NCBI RefSeq assembly: GCF_001412215.1
Contig: NZ_LLWP01000001.1
Span: 434,001 to 498,000, forward strand
Direction: 5' to 3'
DNA from: Pedobacter sp. Hv1
GTDB lineage: Bacteria > Bacteroidota > Bacteroidia > Sphingobacteriales > Sphingobacteriaceae
Length of the DNA stretch: 64,000 nucleotides
A model generated the notes under the pieces. That model saw only the letters and a list, made by a program, of their open reading frames with translations, had not been told where the DNA came from and ran no database searches. A program made the translations under genes and the position numbers. Of this stretch, positions 47,163 to 56,485 are shown one piece after another. Positions within the stretch are counted from its first letter, which is position 1. Every line of letters starts with the position of its first letter.

Positions 47163-47917
47163 ATATTTATGAAAAAAAATATTTTAGTGAAGAGATATTT
47201 GACACTGAATATTCTACTATTGCAATAACAATAAGAGACAAATATCAACCAAAAAAAGTTATTGAATTTGGTTGTGGGCCAGGTCATTTGACAGTAGCTC
47301 TTGCAAATTTAGGAATTAGTGTAACAGCAATTGATGGTTTTTCTGATCCAGACTTTAGGGGCTTTGATAAAATCGAGTTTTCAAAAGTAGATTTAAATAA
47401 TTATTCAGAAATATCTAATTTTCTAAAGTCAAATGGTGAATATGACCTTGCTATTTGTACTGAAGTGGCAGAACATTTATTAACGGAAAGTTCAGAGCAT
47501 TTAATCCATTTTTTAACCCAATCAGCACCAGTGGTTATATTTTCTGCAGCTGTGCCAAATCAACTTGGAAATGGACATATTAATTGTCAAAATCGATTGT
47601 TTTGGCATCATTTATTTTTAAAAAAAAATTTTATTTTAGTAGATAGCATTAGAAAAGAATTTGTCTTTAATAATAAACTAGCCATTTGGTATAAACTAAA
47701 TATTCTTGATTATGTTAATAACCAACACATCCAAGTTAATAATGAAACATTAAATAAAACTATCGAAAATCTATTATTTAATGAGAGTAATGCATCAAGT
47801 CTATTCTATCAAACAAATAATGCACTAAATACTAAAATAGCATATCTAAATTATTTTGGAATTAAGCATTACTTAATGCTAAGAAATTTTCTAAAAAAAA
47901 TTTTAAAAAATGATTGA
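47159..47917 (+). CDS. SAM-dependent methyltransferase
   Basis: The 252-residue protein has the SAM loop VIEFGCGPGHLTVALANLG (about residues 34-52) and the TAIDGFSDPDF acidic motif. CTEVAEHLLTESS (post-II motif) and PVVIFSAAVP follow. The C-terminal half is less conserved. It overlaps its neighbours by 4 and 8 nt, so translation is coupled. A sugar is the likely methyl acceptor, given the context. Confidence 0.8.
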   Translation: MNIYEKKYFSEEIFDTEYSTIAITIRDKYQPKKVIEFGCGPGHLTVALANLGISVTAIDGFSDPDFRGFDKIEFSKVDLNNYSEISNFLKSNGEYDLAICTEVAEHLLTESSEHLIHFLTQSAPVVIFSAAVPNQLGNGHINCQNRLFWHHLFLKKNFILVDSIRKEFVFNNKLAIWYKLNILDYVNNQHIQVNNETLNKTIENLLFNESNASSLFYQTNNALNTKIAYLNYFGIKHYLMLRNFLKKILKND

Positions 47918-48836
47918 CGTAAGTATAGTTATACCAGCCTATAATAGACTTTGGTGTTTACCTAGAGCTATTGAAAGCTGTCTGCATACGAATTGTATAG
48001 TAGAAATTATTGTTGTAGATGATGGTAGCCAAGATGGAACTTGGGAATGGTTAGCTCAACAAGATAATTTAGTTAAAATTAGACAAGACAATCAAGGCCA
48101 AACATACGCTGTAAATAATGGAGTATCAGTTGCCAAAGGTAAGTATATTAGGTTTCTTGATAGCGATGACTTTTTAGAAAAAGGCATTATAGACACACAG
48201 TTTCTAAAAGCAGAAGCTACAAACTCGTCATTAGTATATAGCCGTGTAGATTCTTATATTGAAGAGACAAAAGAGATCATCAGATATGAGCCAATAATAG
48301 AATGGCCAGATTTTTTAGAAATACAATTGAGTAATAGATACGGAAGTCATTTCTTGGGCATGTTGTTTAAAACAGATATGGTTAAAAAAGTACCCAGAAG
48401 ACCAGATTATGCTTTCAGAGAAGATCGAATGTTTATTCTTGAATATGCTTTATTAGAGCCAAAAATTTGCTTTGTAGAAGGATGTGGAGGTTATTGGGTA
48501 AAGCATACAGAACAAATGCAAGGAAATTATCAAGGTTTAAAAGCGCAAGTTACCAATTGGCAACATTGGAATATATTTAAGAAAATTTTAGGCAAACTAG
48601 AATCAGATGGTAAGTTAACTCAAGCTAGAAAAAATGCAGCTTGTGAAGTACTTTGGCCATTAGCGCATTGGATTGCTAAAAGCAATCTTAAAGATGCAAT
48701 AACATTGGTAAAATGGGTATTTGAACTTAATCCTAATTTCAAAATACCAGAAAAGGGAATTTTAGGTTTATTATATCATAAATTAGGATTTAAATACACC
48801 GAAAAATTATTGCACATACGCCGTTCAATAATATAA
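47910..48836 (+). CDS. GT2 family glycosyltransferase
   Basis: The 308-residue protein starts VSIVIPAYNRLWCLPRAIE, with VDDGSQDGTWEWL, VRIRQD-like and QGQTYAVNNGV segments, and a DxD-type RFLDSDDFL (about residue 87). The catalytic base region is near PDYAFREDRMFILE. It is cytoplasmic and the donor is unknown. It overlaps the preceding methyltransferase by 8 nt and is followed by a broken methyltransferase gene. Confidence 0.88.
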   Translation: MIDVSIVIPAYNRLWCLPRAIESCLHTNCIVEIIVVDDGSQDGTWEWLAQQDNLVKIRQDNQGQTYAVNNGVSVAKGKYIRFLDSDDFLEKGIIDTQFLKAEATNSSLVYSRVDSYIEETKEIIRYEPIIEWPDFLEIQLSNRYGSHFLGMLFKTDMVKKVPRRPDYAFREDRMFILEYALLEPKICFVEGCGGYWVKHTEQMQGNYQGLKAQVTNWQHWNIFKKILGKLESDGKLTQARKNAACEVLWPLAHWIAKSNLKDAITLVKWVFELNPNFKIPEKGILGLLYHKLGFKYTEKLLHIRRSII

Positions 48837-48845
48837 AAATTTGAT

Positions 48846-49534
48846 ATGGTAATTAGTAAAAATATTAATAATTCTCGTTATGAGTGGGCTTCTTCTGTAA
48901 TTAACAATTTACTAGAAGAAAGCCCTGTTATTTACGATTTTGGTGCAAAAGACAGTATAATTTTAAGCTCAATTACCAAAAACATTAATTATAAAGCTTA
49001 TGATCTAGCTCCAGAGATTGCTTCAATAAACAAATGGGATATTAACTTTGAAGAAAAAAATTAGATAATAGTGCAGACTATGTGTTATTGTTAGATGTAG
49101 TTGAACATCTAACAAATCCTTGGAACTGCATTTCAAATTTAGCTCTGGTATCGAAACCCTGGAGGGAAATTAATTTTAACAACACCTAATCCATTATGGA
49201 GTGGAGCTAGATTTTCATTATTTTTTATTGGGGAAATACCATGTTTTACGGTAAGTGATTTAGAATTAAATCATCATGTATTTACACCTTGGCCACATAT
49301 CGTTGAACGCCTTTTAATGGACAATGGGTCTATTATTGAAGAATACGTTACACTAGATGGAAAAACAAATTTATTTGATGCAAATCTCAAAAAAATCCAT
49401 TTAGGATTGTGAAAAGATTAATTAAGAAATTACTAGAGAAAAATTCTCCTATAAATCGCGGAATGAGTTATGGACTTATTGCAAAAAAAAATAATGCAAA
49501 CATTAAACCTATTTTACGAAGACCCAGATCCTGA
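48846..49534 (+). pseudogene. SAM-dependent methyltransferase gene broken by three single-base indels
   Basis: As read, the first frame stops after 72 codons. Removing three apparent errors restores one 229-residue reading frame ending at 49534. They are a missing A in the A7 run at 49054-49060, an extra T at 49160 (in CCCTGGAGGG, where CCC GGA GGG is expected) and a missing A in the A7 run at 49389-49395. The restored protein has VIYDFGAKDS, SADYVLLLDVVEHLTNPWN and SKPGGKLILTTPNPL, a type 11 methyltransferase with SAM and post-motifs. Two of three indels are in homopolymers, so sequencing error is a real alternative to gene decay. Confidence 0.75.
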
Positions 49535-50483
49535 TCGATGGTTTAAGTATGATCATATTCTAAGAAAAACAGTTAGAAGAATAGTTCGCGGTAAACCTAA
49601 AATTGGTGGCCAAATGATGGTGGCACTCGAATTAATGAAAGGTCTTGATAAGCTAGGTATCCCCTATCGTTTTAATGATTACAATTATGCAAAAAAAAAT
49701 TCCAATGAATTGATAGGCGTAATTGGGAAACCGCATTTATTAAAAACCAAAAATTTTAAAAATCCAATACTGTTTGGTGCTTCTGTTTTTTCGCACCCGC
49801 TTGATGCACCAAATCTGCTGCAAGATTATCCAAATATTAAAAGAATTTTAGTTCCGGGAGATTGGATGAGAGACATGTTTATTCCTTATTATGGAGAAAT
49901 TGTTCAATCATGGCCTGTGGGTATCAATACCTATAAATGGAATCAGTCAATCAAAAAAACTCCACAGTTTGATTTTTTGATCTACGACAAGATTAGATGG
50001 AACCACGATATTTATGAGAAAACAATAATTACGCCCATCAAACAAAAACTTACCGCAATGGGACTTACTTATACTACCATTGTTTATGGCGAATACAAAC
50101 CCGAAGAGCTGGTAGAGAAAGTAGCCAGTAGTAGAGCGGCTATATTTTTATGTGAACATGAAACGCAGGGCCTAGCCTACCAACAAATTTTGGCGAGCAA
50201 TACTCCTATAATGGCTTTTGACCAACAAGAGTATTGGCTAGATCCGCAATATTATCCAGATACGATTAAATATGGACCTGTAAGTTCTGTACCTTATTGG
50301 GATGAGCGATGCGGTTTAAAATTCAAAGATTTTGTAGATTTCAGCAGCAAAATTTCTGATTTCATGAACAAACTTGAGCATCAAAAATTCAATCCGGAAA
50401 AATATATTTCAGAAAATCTAACACTCGAGAAATGTGCGCAAGATTATGCTAACATCTATCATCAAGTAGCAAAAAGCTTATAA
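49494..50483 (+). CDS. Putative GT-B glycosyltransferase
   Basis: The 329-residue protein is read from the ATG at 49494. An earlier in-frame start at 49470 would add eight residues from the broken methyltransferase. It has LVPGDWMRDMFIPYYG and VGINTYKWNQ near the middle, and a donor-side segment EHETQGLAYQQILASNTPIMAF, similar to the EX7E region of GT4-like enzymes. The N-terminal half (GGQMMVALELMKGLDKLG) looks like an acceptor domain. No exact family is recognised. Confidence 0.65.
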   Translation: MQTLNLFYEDPDPDRWFKYDHILRKTVRRIVRGKPKIGGQMMVALELMKGLDKLGIPYRFNDYNYAKKNSNELIGVIGKPHLLKTKNFKNPILFGASVFSHPLDAPNLLQDYPNIKRILVPGDWMRDMFIPYYGEIVQSWPVGINTYKWNQSIKKTPQFDFLIYDKIRWNHDIYEKTIITPIKQKLTAMGLTYTTIVYGEYKPEELVEKVASSRAAIFLCEHETQGLAYQQILASNTPIMAFDQQEYWLDPQYYPDTIKYGPVSSVPYWDERCGLKFKDFVDFSSKISDFMNKLEHQKFNPEKYISENLTLEKCAQDYANIYHQVAKSL

Positions 50484-50486
50484 ATA

Positions 50487-51617
50487 ATGATCAAAGGCCT
50501 TTTTCTTCATAATCCATTAGATCTCAATTCTAAAATTCCTGGAGGGGTACAAATCTGTTCTCAGGAGTTTCTGAAAATCCTTAAAGCAACGGCAGACGAG
50601 TTGCATTATTTTGAGGTTGGTTATAGCAAATCTTTAGTATTTAGATTACTATACAAGTTAAACCTCGATAACTACATCAGCTACGCTATAGATAAATATA
50701 GCAGTACATTGCTTGCTACCATTAGCGAAAAGCAAATCACTCATGTTTTCATTAACAAGTCAGAGCTGATCCGTTTTTCTAAAATCATCAAAGCTAAATT
50801 CCAACATGTTAAGGTGATCATTATGTCGCATGGTAACGAATCTGGAGATTTTTTAGGAGACTTAACCGGAATTAAGCCTAGGTTCAATGGTTTTAAAAAA
50901 TATACGGGTATATTAAAATTGGGCTTGGCCCTATTTACAGAATCATTCTATAGAAAGAGGTATGTAGATCTGGTTTGTACCATGTCTGAAGAAGAAAGTG
51001 CAGTAGAAAAATGGTTGGGCTTAAATTATCCTTTTTATATCCCTAGGTTAATCGATAAAACAGTTCAAATTAAAAGAGCACCAATCAAAAATGTTTTTGG
51101 CTATGTAGGCACCTTAAACCATACACCTAATATCATTGCACTGCATCAATTGTTCGAAAAATTAGCTGAACTTAATTTATCGTTCGAGGTAAGAATTGTA
51201 GGGCAACCCAATGAAATTGGACAAAGTTTACAACTCAAATATGATTTTGTTAATTATTTAGGCCCATTAAGTGATGAAAACCTATTAAAGGAAGTTGAAA
51301 ACTGGAGTTTTTTTATTAATCCCATCTTTAATTATTCCAGAGGTGCTTCTATGAAACTAGCTAAAGCCATTGAATGGGAAATACCTACCGTTACCACTAT
51401 TGCAGGTAAAAGAGGTTATATCATTAACCAGGGAAGTTTAATAGAAACAGAAAATATTCCTGCTGTTATGGCAGCAAGCATTGCAACGTGTACACAGTTG
51501 CCGGCAAATGATTATCAAAACTACGTGAACGAGATCATCGCTGTTAAAAATAGTAGCGTAACGGCCAATGAACTTGCAGAGCGGTTAAAAAAGACATTGA
51601 TACAACTATCTGCTTAA
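50487..51617 (+). CDS. Putative GT-B glycosyltransferase
   Basis: The 376-residue protein starts MIKGLFLHNPLDLNSKIPGG, with a glycine-rich acceptor loop PGGVQICSQEF. The donor half shows VFGYVGTLNHTPNIIALHQLF and VGQPNEIG, and FFINPIFNYSRGASMKLAKAIEWEIP, in which Glu and Ser-Arg-Gly resemble the GT4 nucleotide-binding region. It is probably cytoplasmic. It lies 3 bp after the preceding transferase and 3 bp before the next one, implying one operon. Confidence 0.7.
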   Translation: MIKGLFLHNPLDLNSKIPGGVQICSQEFLKILKATADELHYFEVGYSKSLVFRLLYKLNLDNYISYAIDKYSSTLLATISEKQITHVFINKSELIRFSKIIKAKFQHVKVIIMSHGNESGDFLGDLTGIKPRFNGFKKYTGILKLGLALFTESFYRKRYVDLVCTMSEEESAVEKWLGLNYPFYIPRLIDKTVQIKRAPIKNVFGYVGTLNHTPNIIALHQLFEKLAELNLSFEVRIVGQPNEIGQSLQLKYDFVNYLGPLSDENLLKEVENWSFFINPIFNYSRGASMKLAKAIEWEIPTVTTIAGKRGYIINQGSLIETENIPAVMAASIATCTQLPANDYQNYVNEIIAVKNSSVTANELAERLKKTLIQLSA

Positions 51618-51620
51618 AAT

Positions 51621-52913
51621 TTGAAAAGAGTACTCATCATTTCGCCTTATTTTGCGCCTTCAAATGCTGCAGATATGCACAGAATTAGAGTAAGCCTCCC
51701 TTATTTTAAAGAATTTGGTTGGGATGCTGAAATAGTTACCGTTAAAGAAATCCACTCTGATATGGTAAAGGATTCATTATTAAAAGAAACCATACCAGAA
51801 GACATCAAAATTCATGAAGTAAATGCATTTTCGAAAAAATTTACTTCAAAAATTGGTTTGGGTAGCATAGCGCTACGCTCATTATGGTTCTATAAAAAAT
51901 ATGTTGATCAACTGCTTAGCAAGGAAAAATTTGATCTGATCTATTTTTCCACTACTCAGTTTCCTGTATGTATTTTGGGTGCACATTGGAAGAAAAAATT
52001 CCATATTCCTTACGTAATAGATATGCAAGATCCTTGGCATTCGGATTATTATAAAAACAGGCCAAAATCTGAACGACCTAAGAAATATTGGTTTTCTTAT
52101 CGTTTAAATAAAACTTTGGAACCTATAGCGATGAAAAGTGTTGATGGAATAATCAGCGTGTCTGAAAATTACATCGAAACCTTAAAAAATCGTTACCAAA
52201 AAATCAAAAATATTCCAACTTCGACCATCACATTTGGCTATTTTGAAAAAGATTTTGAAGTTGCTCAAAAAAAAGAAATAAAGAGTTTCATTCCCAAAGT
52301 TGAAAATATCATCTCCATTGCTTATGTGGGTGTTGTTGGTAAAATTATGGAAAAATCACTCTCCTTGCTGTTTTCAGCTTTAGAGCAGATTAAAATAAAT
52401 AACCCTCAACTTTTATCAAATTTTTATTTCTATTTTATTGGTACCAGTTATGCACCAAAAGGAACCGGACAACCGACCGTAAAACCTATTGCCGAAGCAT
52501 TTAATGTAACCGCATTTGTAAGCGAGCAAACAGATAGAATAAGTTATTTTGAGGCACTTAAGACGATACTGAGTGCCAATGCGCTCATTATGCCTGGCTC
52601 AAGCGAAAAAAGCTATACTGCCTCTAAATTATATCCTTATGTTTTGGCAAAAAAGCCATTGTTGAGCATATTTTCTAAACATAGCAGTACTTATCATATT
52701 ATCAAAAATGCCAATTGTGGTACCCTAATCGATATCGATGAAACTTTAGAAAATTCGACCAATGTCATCACACATTTTCTTAATGGTCTTCTAGATCAGT
52801 CGATAAAATCGACCACAGATTGGAATTATTTTGAAAATTTTTCTGCTAAACAATTGACCATGAAACAGTGTGAAGTATTTAATGAGGTTATCCATTCCAA
52901 AAAGTATAATTAG
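51621..52913 (+). CDS. GT4-like glycosyltransferase
   Basis: The 430-residue protein starts at TTG (TTG AAA AGA GTA) 3 bp after the preceding gene and reads MKRVLIISPYFAPSNAADMHR, a start typical of WbuB-like GT4 enzymes. It has YVIDMQDPWHSDYY, ISVSENYIETLKNRY and AYVGVVGKIMEKSLSLL, then LIMPGSSEKSYTASKLYPYVLAKKP near the C-terminus. The last resembles the conserved donor loop of this subfamily. The substrate is unknown. Confidence 0.82.
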   Translation: MKRVLIISPYFAPSNAADMHRIRVSLPYFKEFGWDAEIVTVKEIHSDMVKDSLLKETIPEDIKIHEVNAFSKKFTSKIGLGSIALRSLWFYKKYVDQLLSKEKFDLIYFSTTQFPVCILGAHWKKKFHIPYVIDMQDPWHSDYYKNRPKSERPKKYWFSYRLNKTLEPIAMKSVDGIISVSENYIETLKNRYQKIKNIPTSTITFGYFEKDFEVAQKKEIKSFIPKVENIISIAYVGVVGKIMEKSLSLLFSALEQIKINNPQLLSNFYFYFIGTSYAPKGTGQPTVKPIAEAFNVTAFVSEQTDRISYFEALKTILSANALIMPGSSEKSYTASKLYPYVLAKKPLLSIFSKHSSTYHIIKNANCGTLIDIDETLENSTNVITHFLNGLLDQSIKSTTDWNYFENFSAKQLTMKQCEVFNEVIHSKKYN

Positions 52914-52965
52914 AGCAAAATGCTACAACAGCCTTCGAAACCACTAGCAAGTACATAAAAATGTT

Positions 52966-53070
52966 ATGAACAAGGAAATACCAACAACAAATTGTTCAGC
53001 ATTTGAACCTTATCCTACCTCTTTTTTAACAAAAAAACAGGTCGAAATATTTGATATGATCAACCATTAA
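52966..53070 (+). other. Possible 34-residue ORF or gene remnant, function unknown
   Basis: In the 168 bp gap before the FkbM methyltransferase gene, an ATG at 52966 opens a frame of 34 codons (MNKEIPTTNCSAFEPYPTSF..., ending FDMINH). There is no clear ribosome-binding site. Residue content looks protein-like rather than random, but no family is recognised. It may be a remnant or may not be translated. Confidence 0.25.
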
Positions 53071-53084
53071 ATCAAACAAATGTG

Positions 53085-53903
53085 ATGTTACAGTTTTTTT
53101 ATAAGTTTATCCTCAAGCGTTCTTTCTTCAAAGGGCAACATCGTTTATTCAATCTCCTTTTTAAAAACAATAAATTTAAAAAGCAAAAAGTAGTGGTTAA
53201 ACCATTATTGGGTAATTTTCAAATTGGCTGCGATACCTCAACTTGGATTGGTGCTAGAATAGTTTATTTGGGCGATTATGAACCTGAACTTAAAAAAGTA
53301 TTTCAAACACATATTGAAGCAGATTATACCATATTAGATGTGGGGGCAAATATTGGTTTTCATACCTTATTTTTCAGAGACCTTGTTGGTAAAAAGGGAA
53401 AAGTAATTGCGTTTGAACCTATTCCACTAAATTTTGAAAGCTTAAATCGTAATATTGCCCTAAACGGTTTCAAAAACATTGAGGTTCATCAAATTGCATT
53501 AAGCAATAAAAACGAAACAATCTCAATTGTAGCGGACGTTAATAGTACAAATCCCGGATCTTTTAATCTTTTTGATCAAAATGGCGACATTACGGTAACC
53601 TGTAGAATAGGGGATGAAATTATTATAACAGAAAAAGTAGATTTTATAAAAATCGATGTCGAAGGTTATGAGAGTTTTGTTATAGATGGCCTGATGAAGA
53701 CCATTACTAAATTTAAACCCAAAATTATTTTTGAGTATGACAATAATTACCATAAAAAAACTGGCTTACCAGCAAATTATATATTTTCCAAGATTGAGCC
53801 TCTTGGTTATCATTTTTTTATGGTAGAGCTTAGCGGTGTAAAAAAAATAACCACCTTTGAAAATCTCCGTTCTGGAAATATAGTAGCCATACCTTATGAC
53901 TAA
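53085..53903 (+). CDS. FkbM family methyltransferase
   Basis: The 272-residue protein starts with a basic, aromatic N-terminus (MLQFFYKFILKRSFF). An in-frame GTG one codon earlier is the alternative. The SAM core is TILDVGANIGFHTLFFRDLVG (about residues 87-106), followed by VIAFEPIPLNFESLNRN, VDFIKIDVEGYESFVIDGL and KPKIIFEYDN. This is the FkbM signature (IDVEG). Such enzymes O-methylate sugars or polyketides. The stop overlaps the next gene by 8 nt. Confidence 0.9.
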   Translation: MLQFFYKFILKRSFFKGQHRLFNLLFKNNKFKKQKVVVKPLLGNFQIGCDTSTWIGARIVYLGDYEPELKKVFQTHIEADYTILDVGANIGFHTLFFRDLVGKKGKVIAFEPIPLNFESLNRNIALNGFKNIEVHQIALSNKNETISIVADVNSTNPGSFNLFDQNGDITVTCRIGDEIIITEKVDFIKIDVEGYESFVIDGLMKTITKFKPKIIFEYDNNYHKKTGLPANYIFSKIEPLGYHFFMVELSGVKKITTFENLRSGNIVAIPYD

Positions 53904-55041
53904 GAAATTAGCAATTATATCTACCCACCCTATTCAATATTATGCCCCTATTTTTAGGCTTCTAGATAATAAAATGGATATTCAGGTTTTTTATACCAGG
54001 GGTGATGTACCGCAATATGACCATGGTTTTAAGAAAAACATTAGCTGGGATATTCCCTTAACAGATGGTTATACCTACGAGTTTTTAGAGAATACTGCAA
54101 AAGATAAAGGTAGTCATCATTTTAAGGGTATTATCAATCCAAATGCCATCACAAAGATTAATGATTTTAAGCCAGATGCTATTTTAATCTATGGTTGGGC
54201 TTATCAAAGTCATTTGAAAATAATGCGCCATTTTAAAGGTAAAATTCTGATTTATTTTAGAGGCGATTCTACTTTAATAGACCAACAACCTGGTTTTAAA
54301 AATATATTAAGAAGTATCTTTTTAAAATGGGTGTACCAACATATTGATACCGCCTTTTATGTTGGCACTGCAAATTATGCTTATTTCAAAAAATATGGTT
54401 TAAAGGAAAAACAATTGGTCTTTGCACCACATGCAATCGACAATACTCGTTTTTCTACCGATAGAAAAGACGAAGCCGATCAGCTTAGGGAAAAACTAAA
54501 CATTGATAAAGAGGATATTCTTATTTTGTTTGCGGGTAAATTGGAACCGAAAAAAGATCCAGAATTGTTATTAGATGCCTTTATTAAATTAAACAGTACA
54601 AACATTCACTTACTTTTTGTTGGCAATGGCGTACTAGAAGAACAGTTAAAAGCCAAGGTAAAAAATGATCACTTGGAAAATGTTCTTTTTATGGATTTTC
54701 AAAATCAAACACAAATGCCGGTCGTTTATCAAGCCTGTGATTTATTTTGCCTCCCCTCTAAAGGGCCAGGAGAAACTTGGGGTTTAGCTGTGAATGAAGC
54801 AATGGCTGCTGGCAAGGCCGTCTTGGTATCAGACAAAGTGGGTTGTGCATCTGATTTGGTCACAAACCATACCGGTGCTATTTTTAAAAGTAGAGATCTA
54901 GCAGATTTGTCACAAAAATTAATAGCTTTAACAAAAGATAAAACCATACTAAAAATCAATGGCCAAAATGCTTTCATTACTATCCAAAACTGGAGTTTTG
55001 AGCAGCAGATAAATGCCATTTCTAAATATGTTAACAGCTAG
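53896..55041 (+). CDS. GT4 family glycosyltransferase
   Basis: The 381-residue protein starts KKLAIISTHPIQYYAPIFRLL, an N-terminus common in GT4 enzymes of polysaccharide clusters. The donor domain has LFAGKLEPKKDPELLLDAF (about 210-228), LFVGNGVLEEQLKAKV and LPSKGPGETWGLAVNEAMAAGK with the EX7E motif. It begins inside the last codons of the FkbM gene and overlaps the Wzy-like gene. It is probably one of the enzymes specific to this type of exosortase locus, given its fixed position near the Wzy-like gene. Confidence 0.88.
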   Translation: MTKKLAIISTHPIQYYAPIFRLLDNKMDIQVFYTRGDVPQYDHGFKKNISWDIPLTDGYTYEFLENTAKDKGSHHFKGIINPNAITKINDFKPDAILIYGWAYQSHLKIMRHFKGKILIYFRGDSTLIDQQPGFKNILRSIFLKWVYQHIDTAFYVGTANYAYFKKYGLKEKQLVFAPHAIDNTRFSTDRKDEADQLREKLNIDKEDILILFAGKLEPKKDPELLLDAFIKLNSTNIHLLFVGNGVLEEQLKAKVKNDHLENVLFMDFQNQTQMPVVYQACDLFCLPSKGPGETWGLAVNEAMAAGKAVLVSDKVGCASDLVTNHTGAIFKSRDLADLSQKLIALTKDKTILKINGQNAFITIQNWSFEQQINAISKYVNS

Positions 55042-56485
55042 TACTCAAAACCAATCCAAGCAAAAAGTATTGATCTTGATCTATATTCCATGGATCATTT
55101 CTATCATTGTTCAAATAGATCCTATTGTTTCCTTTTTTGTAGCATGGTTAGGTTCATTTTTCATTTTTTATTGGACTTTATTTTCTAAAGTAAGATTTAT
55201 TCCTTTAGACCTGCCATTTACAAAACAGATCATGAGACCAATTGTGCTGGTTCAATTGATCTTTGCTGGGTTTATGTGCTGCACCTCCATTTTTTACTTT
55301 ATGGATCACCTGGGCTATGAGTATTTTAATAAAATAAGTTATTTGCCTTTTAGGGTAAATGAACAAACTTATGCCATTGCCAAATGCCAACGTTTATCTT
55401 TATTGGCCCATGCAGCATTGGTTACAGGAATGATTGTCCAGATTAAACAATACCCTATAATAAAGCACAAATTAAACCTCAACCTAGATTTTTTCCTCAT
55501 CTGGTTATGTGTAGCATGTTATATATTAGGCGGTGTTACATCCAGAATTTCGAGTATACATCAATTTTCTTATGGTTTAATCAATATTTCCATTACCTGT
55601 AGTGCATTGGTTTTGGTAAGAGGGCTGGTACAACGCAAAACAGGTTATATGATTTTTGGTGGTGGTTTATTTGTCTTTAACTTTTTAGCATCAACTCTTA
55701 CTGGTTACAAGGAAAGTATCATTATCAATGTGATCATTATTAGCTTTTTGCTCTACCCATATTACAAAAGAGTAATCCTCACCTTAGCCATTCCAACAGT
55801 TTACATTCTATTATATATTCTGCCAACTTTTGCCAATATTGTAAGATCGCAATCTTGGTCGGGACAAAAATCAGCCGCACAGGCAAGACAAGAAGCATTT
55901 GATGCCCTATTAACTAATGAAGCTCCTATAATTGAAGAAACCAACTGGACTTTTCTAACCAATAGGTTGAGTGAAATTAACATGTTTACCACTTTTGTTA
56001 AACATATTCCTAAAGAACATCCGTATTATGGATTAGAGATTGCAAAAAACTCTGTGCTCGCCATTATTCCAAGAGCACTTTGGCCCAAAAAGTTTGTAAC
56101 CGAGGCCATTTCAATGGAACGTGTATATGAAGCGGGGGTAGCCTATCAATCGTCTTCAGTTTCTGCTAAAACCAGACCAGTTGTAGACGGTTATGTGAGT
56201 GCTGGTTTAATTGGTGTATTTATTTCTATTTTTCTATATGGCTTGGTTACACAATGGATGAGCAATAAAGCAGAAGAGTTATTTGGAGGGTATGAATTAG
56301 GCTGTATTGTAATGTTTAATGCCATTTTCCAAAACTTATGGAGGGGCAATAACTTTGAGTTTTTGGTGAACAATATATTTTATGGGTATCTAGCCATGTT
56401 TGCCATCTATTGGATACTCAAAAGGTCGAATACCCTAACAGAATTAAATGTCTATAAAAATACTGCAGATAACAGCAGCATATAA
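55013..56485 (+). CDS. Wzy-like multi-pass membrane protein of an exosortase-linked locus
   Basis: The 490-residue protein has about twelve membrane helices and a large loop (about residues 285-345, from SQSWSGQKSAAQARQE to FVKHIPKEHPYYG), where polymerases of the Wzy type carry their catalytic arginine-rich loop. The shape is that of O-antigen/exopolysaccharide polymerases. I recall a family described as exosortase-associated Wzy-like in Bacteroidota; assignment to it is from memory and not checked. The start could also be the second ATG at 55028. The end overlaps the next gene by 38 nt. Confidence 0.75.
   Translation: MPFLNMLTASTQNQSKQKVLILIYIPWIISIIVQIDPIVSFFVAWLGSFFIFYWTLFSKVRFIPLDLPFTKQIMRPIVLVQLIFAGFMCCTSIFYFMDHLGYEYFNKISYLPFRVNEQTYAIAKCQRLSLLAHAALVTGMIVQIKQYPIIKHKLNLNLDFFLIWLCVACYILGGVTSRISSIHQFSYGLINISITCSALVLVRGLVQRKTGYMIFGGGLFVFNFLASTLTGYKESIIINVIIISFLLYPYYKRVILTLAIPTVYILLYILPTFANIVRSQSWSGQKSAAQARQEAFDALLTNEAPIIEETNWTFLTNRLSEINMFTTFVKHIPKEHPYYGLEIAKNSVLAIIPRALWPKKFVTEAISMERVYEAGVAYQSSSVSAKTRPVVDGYVSAGLIGVFISIFLYGLVTQWMSNKAEELFGGYELGCIVMFNAIFQNLWRGNNFEFLVNNIFYGYLAMFAIYWILKRSNTLTELNVYKNTADNSSI

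Noticed and set aside
48846-49064. Independent 72-residue protein
   Set aside because: It is the N-terminus of a methyltransferase whose remaining parts follow in the other frames.
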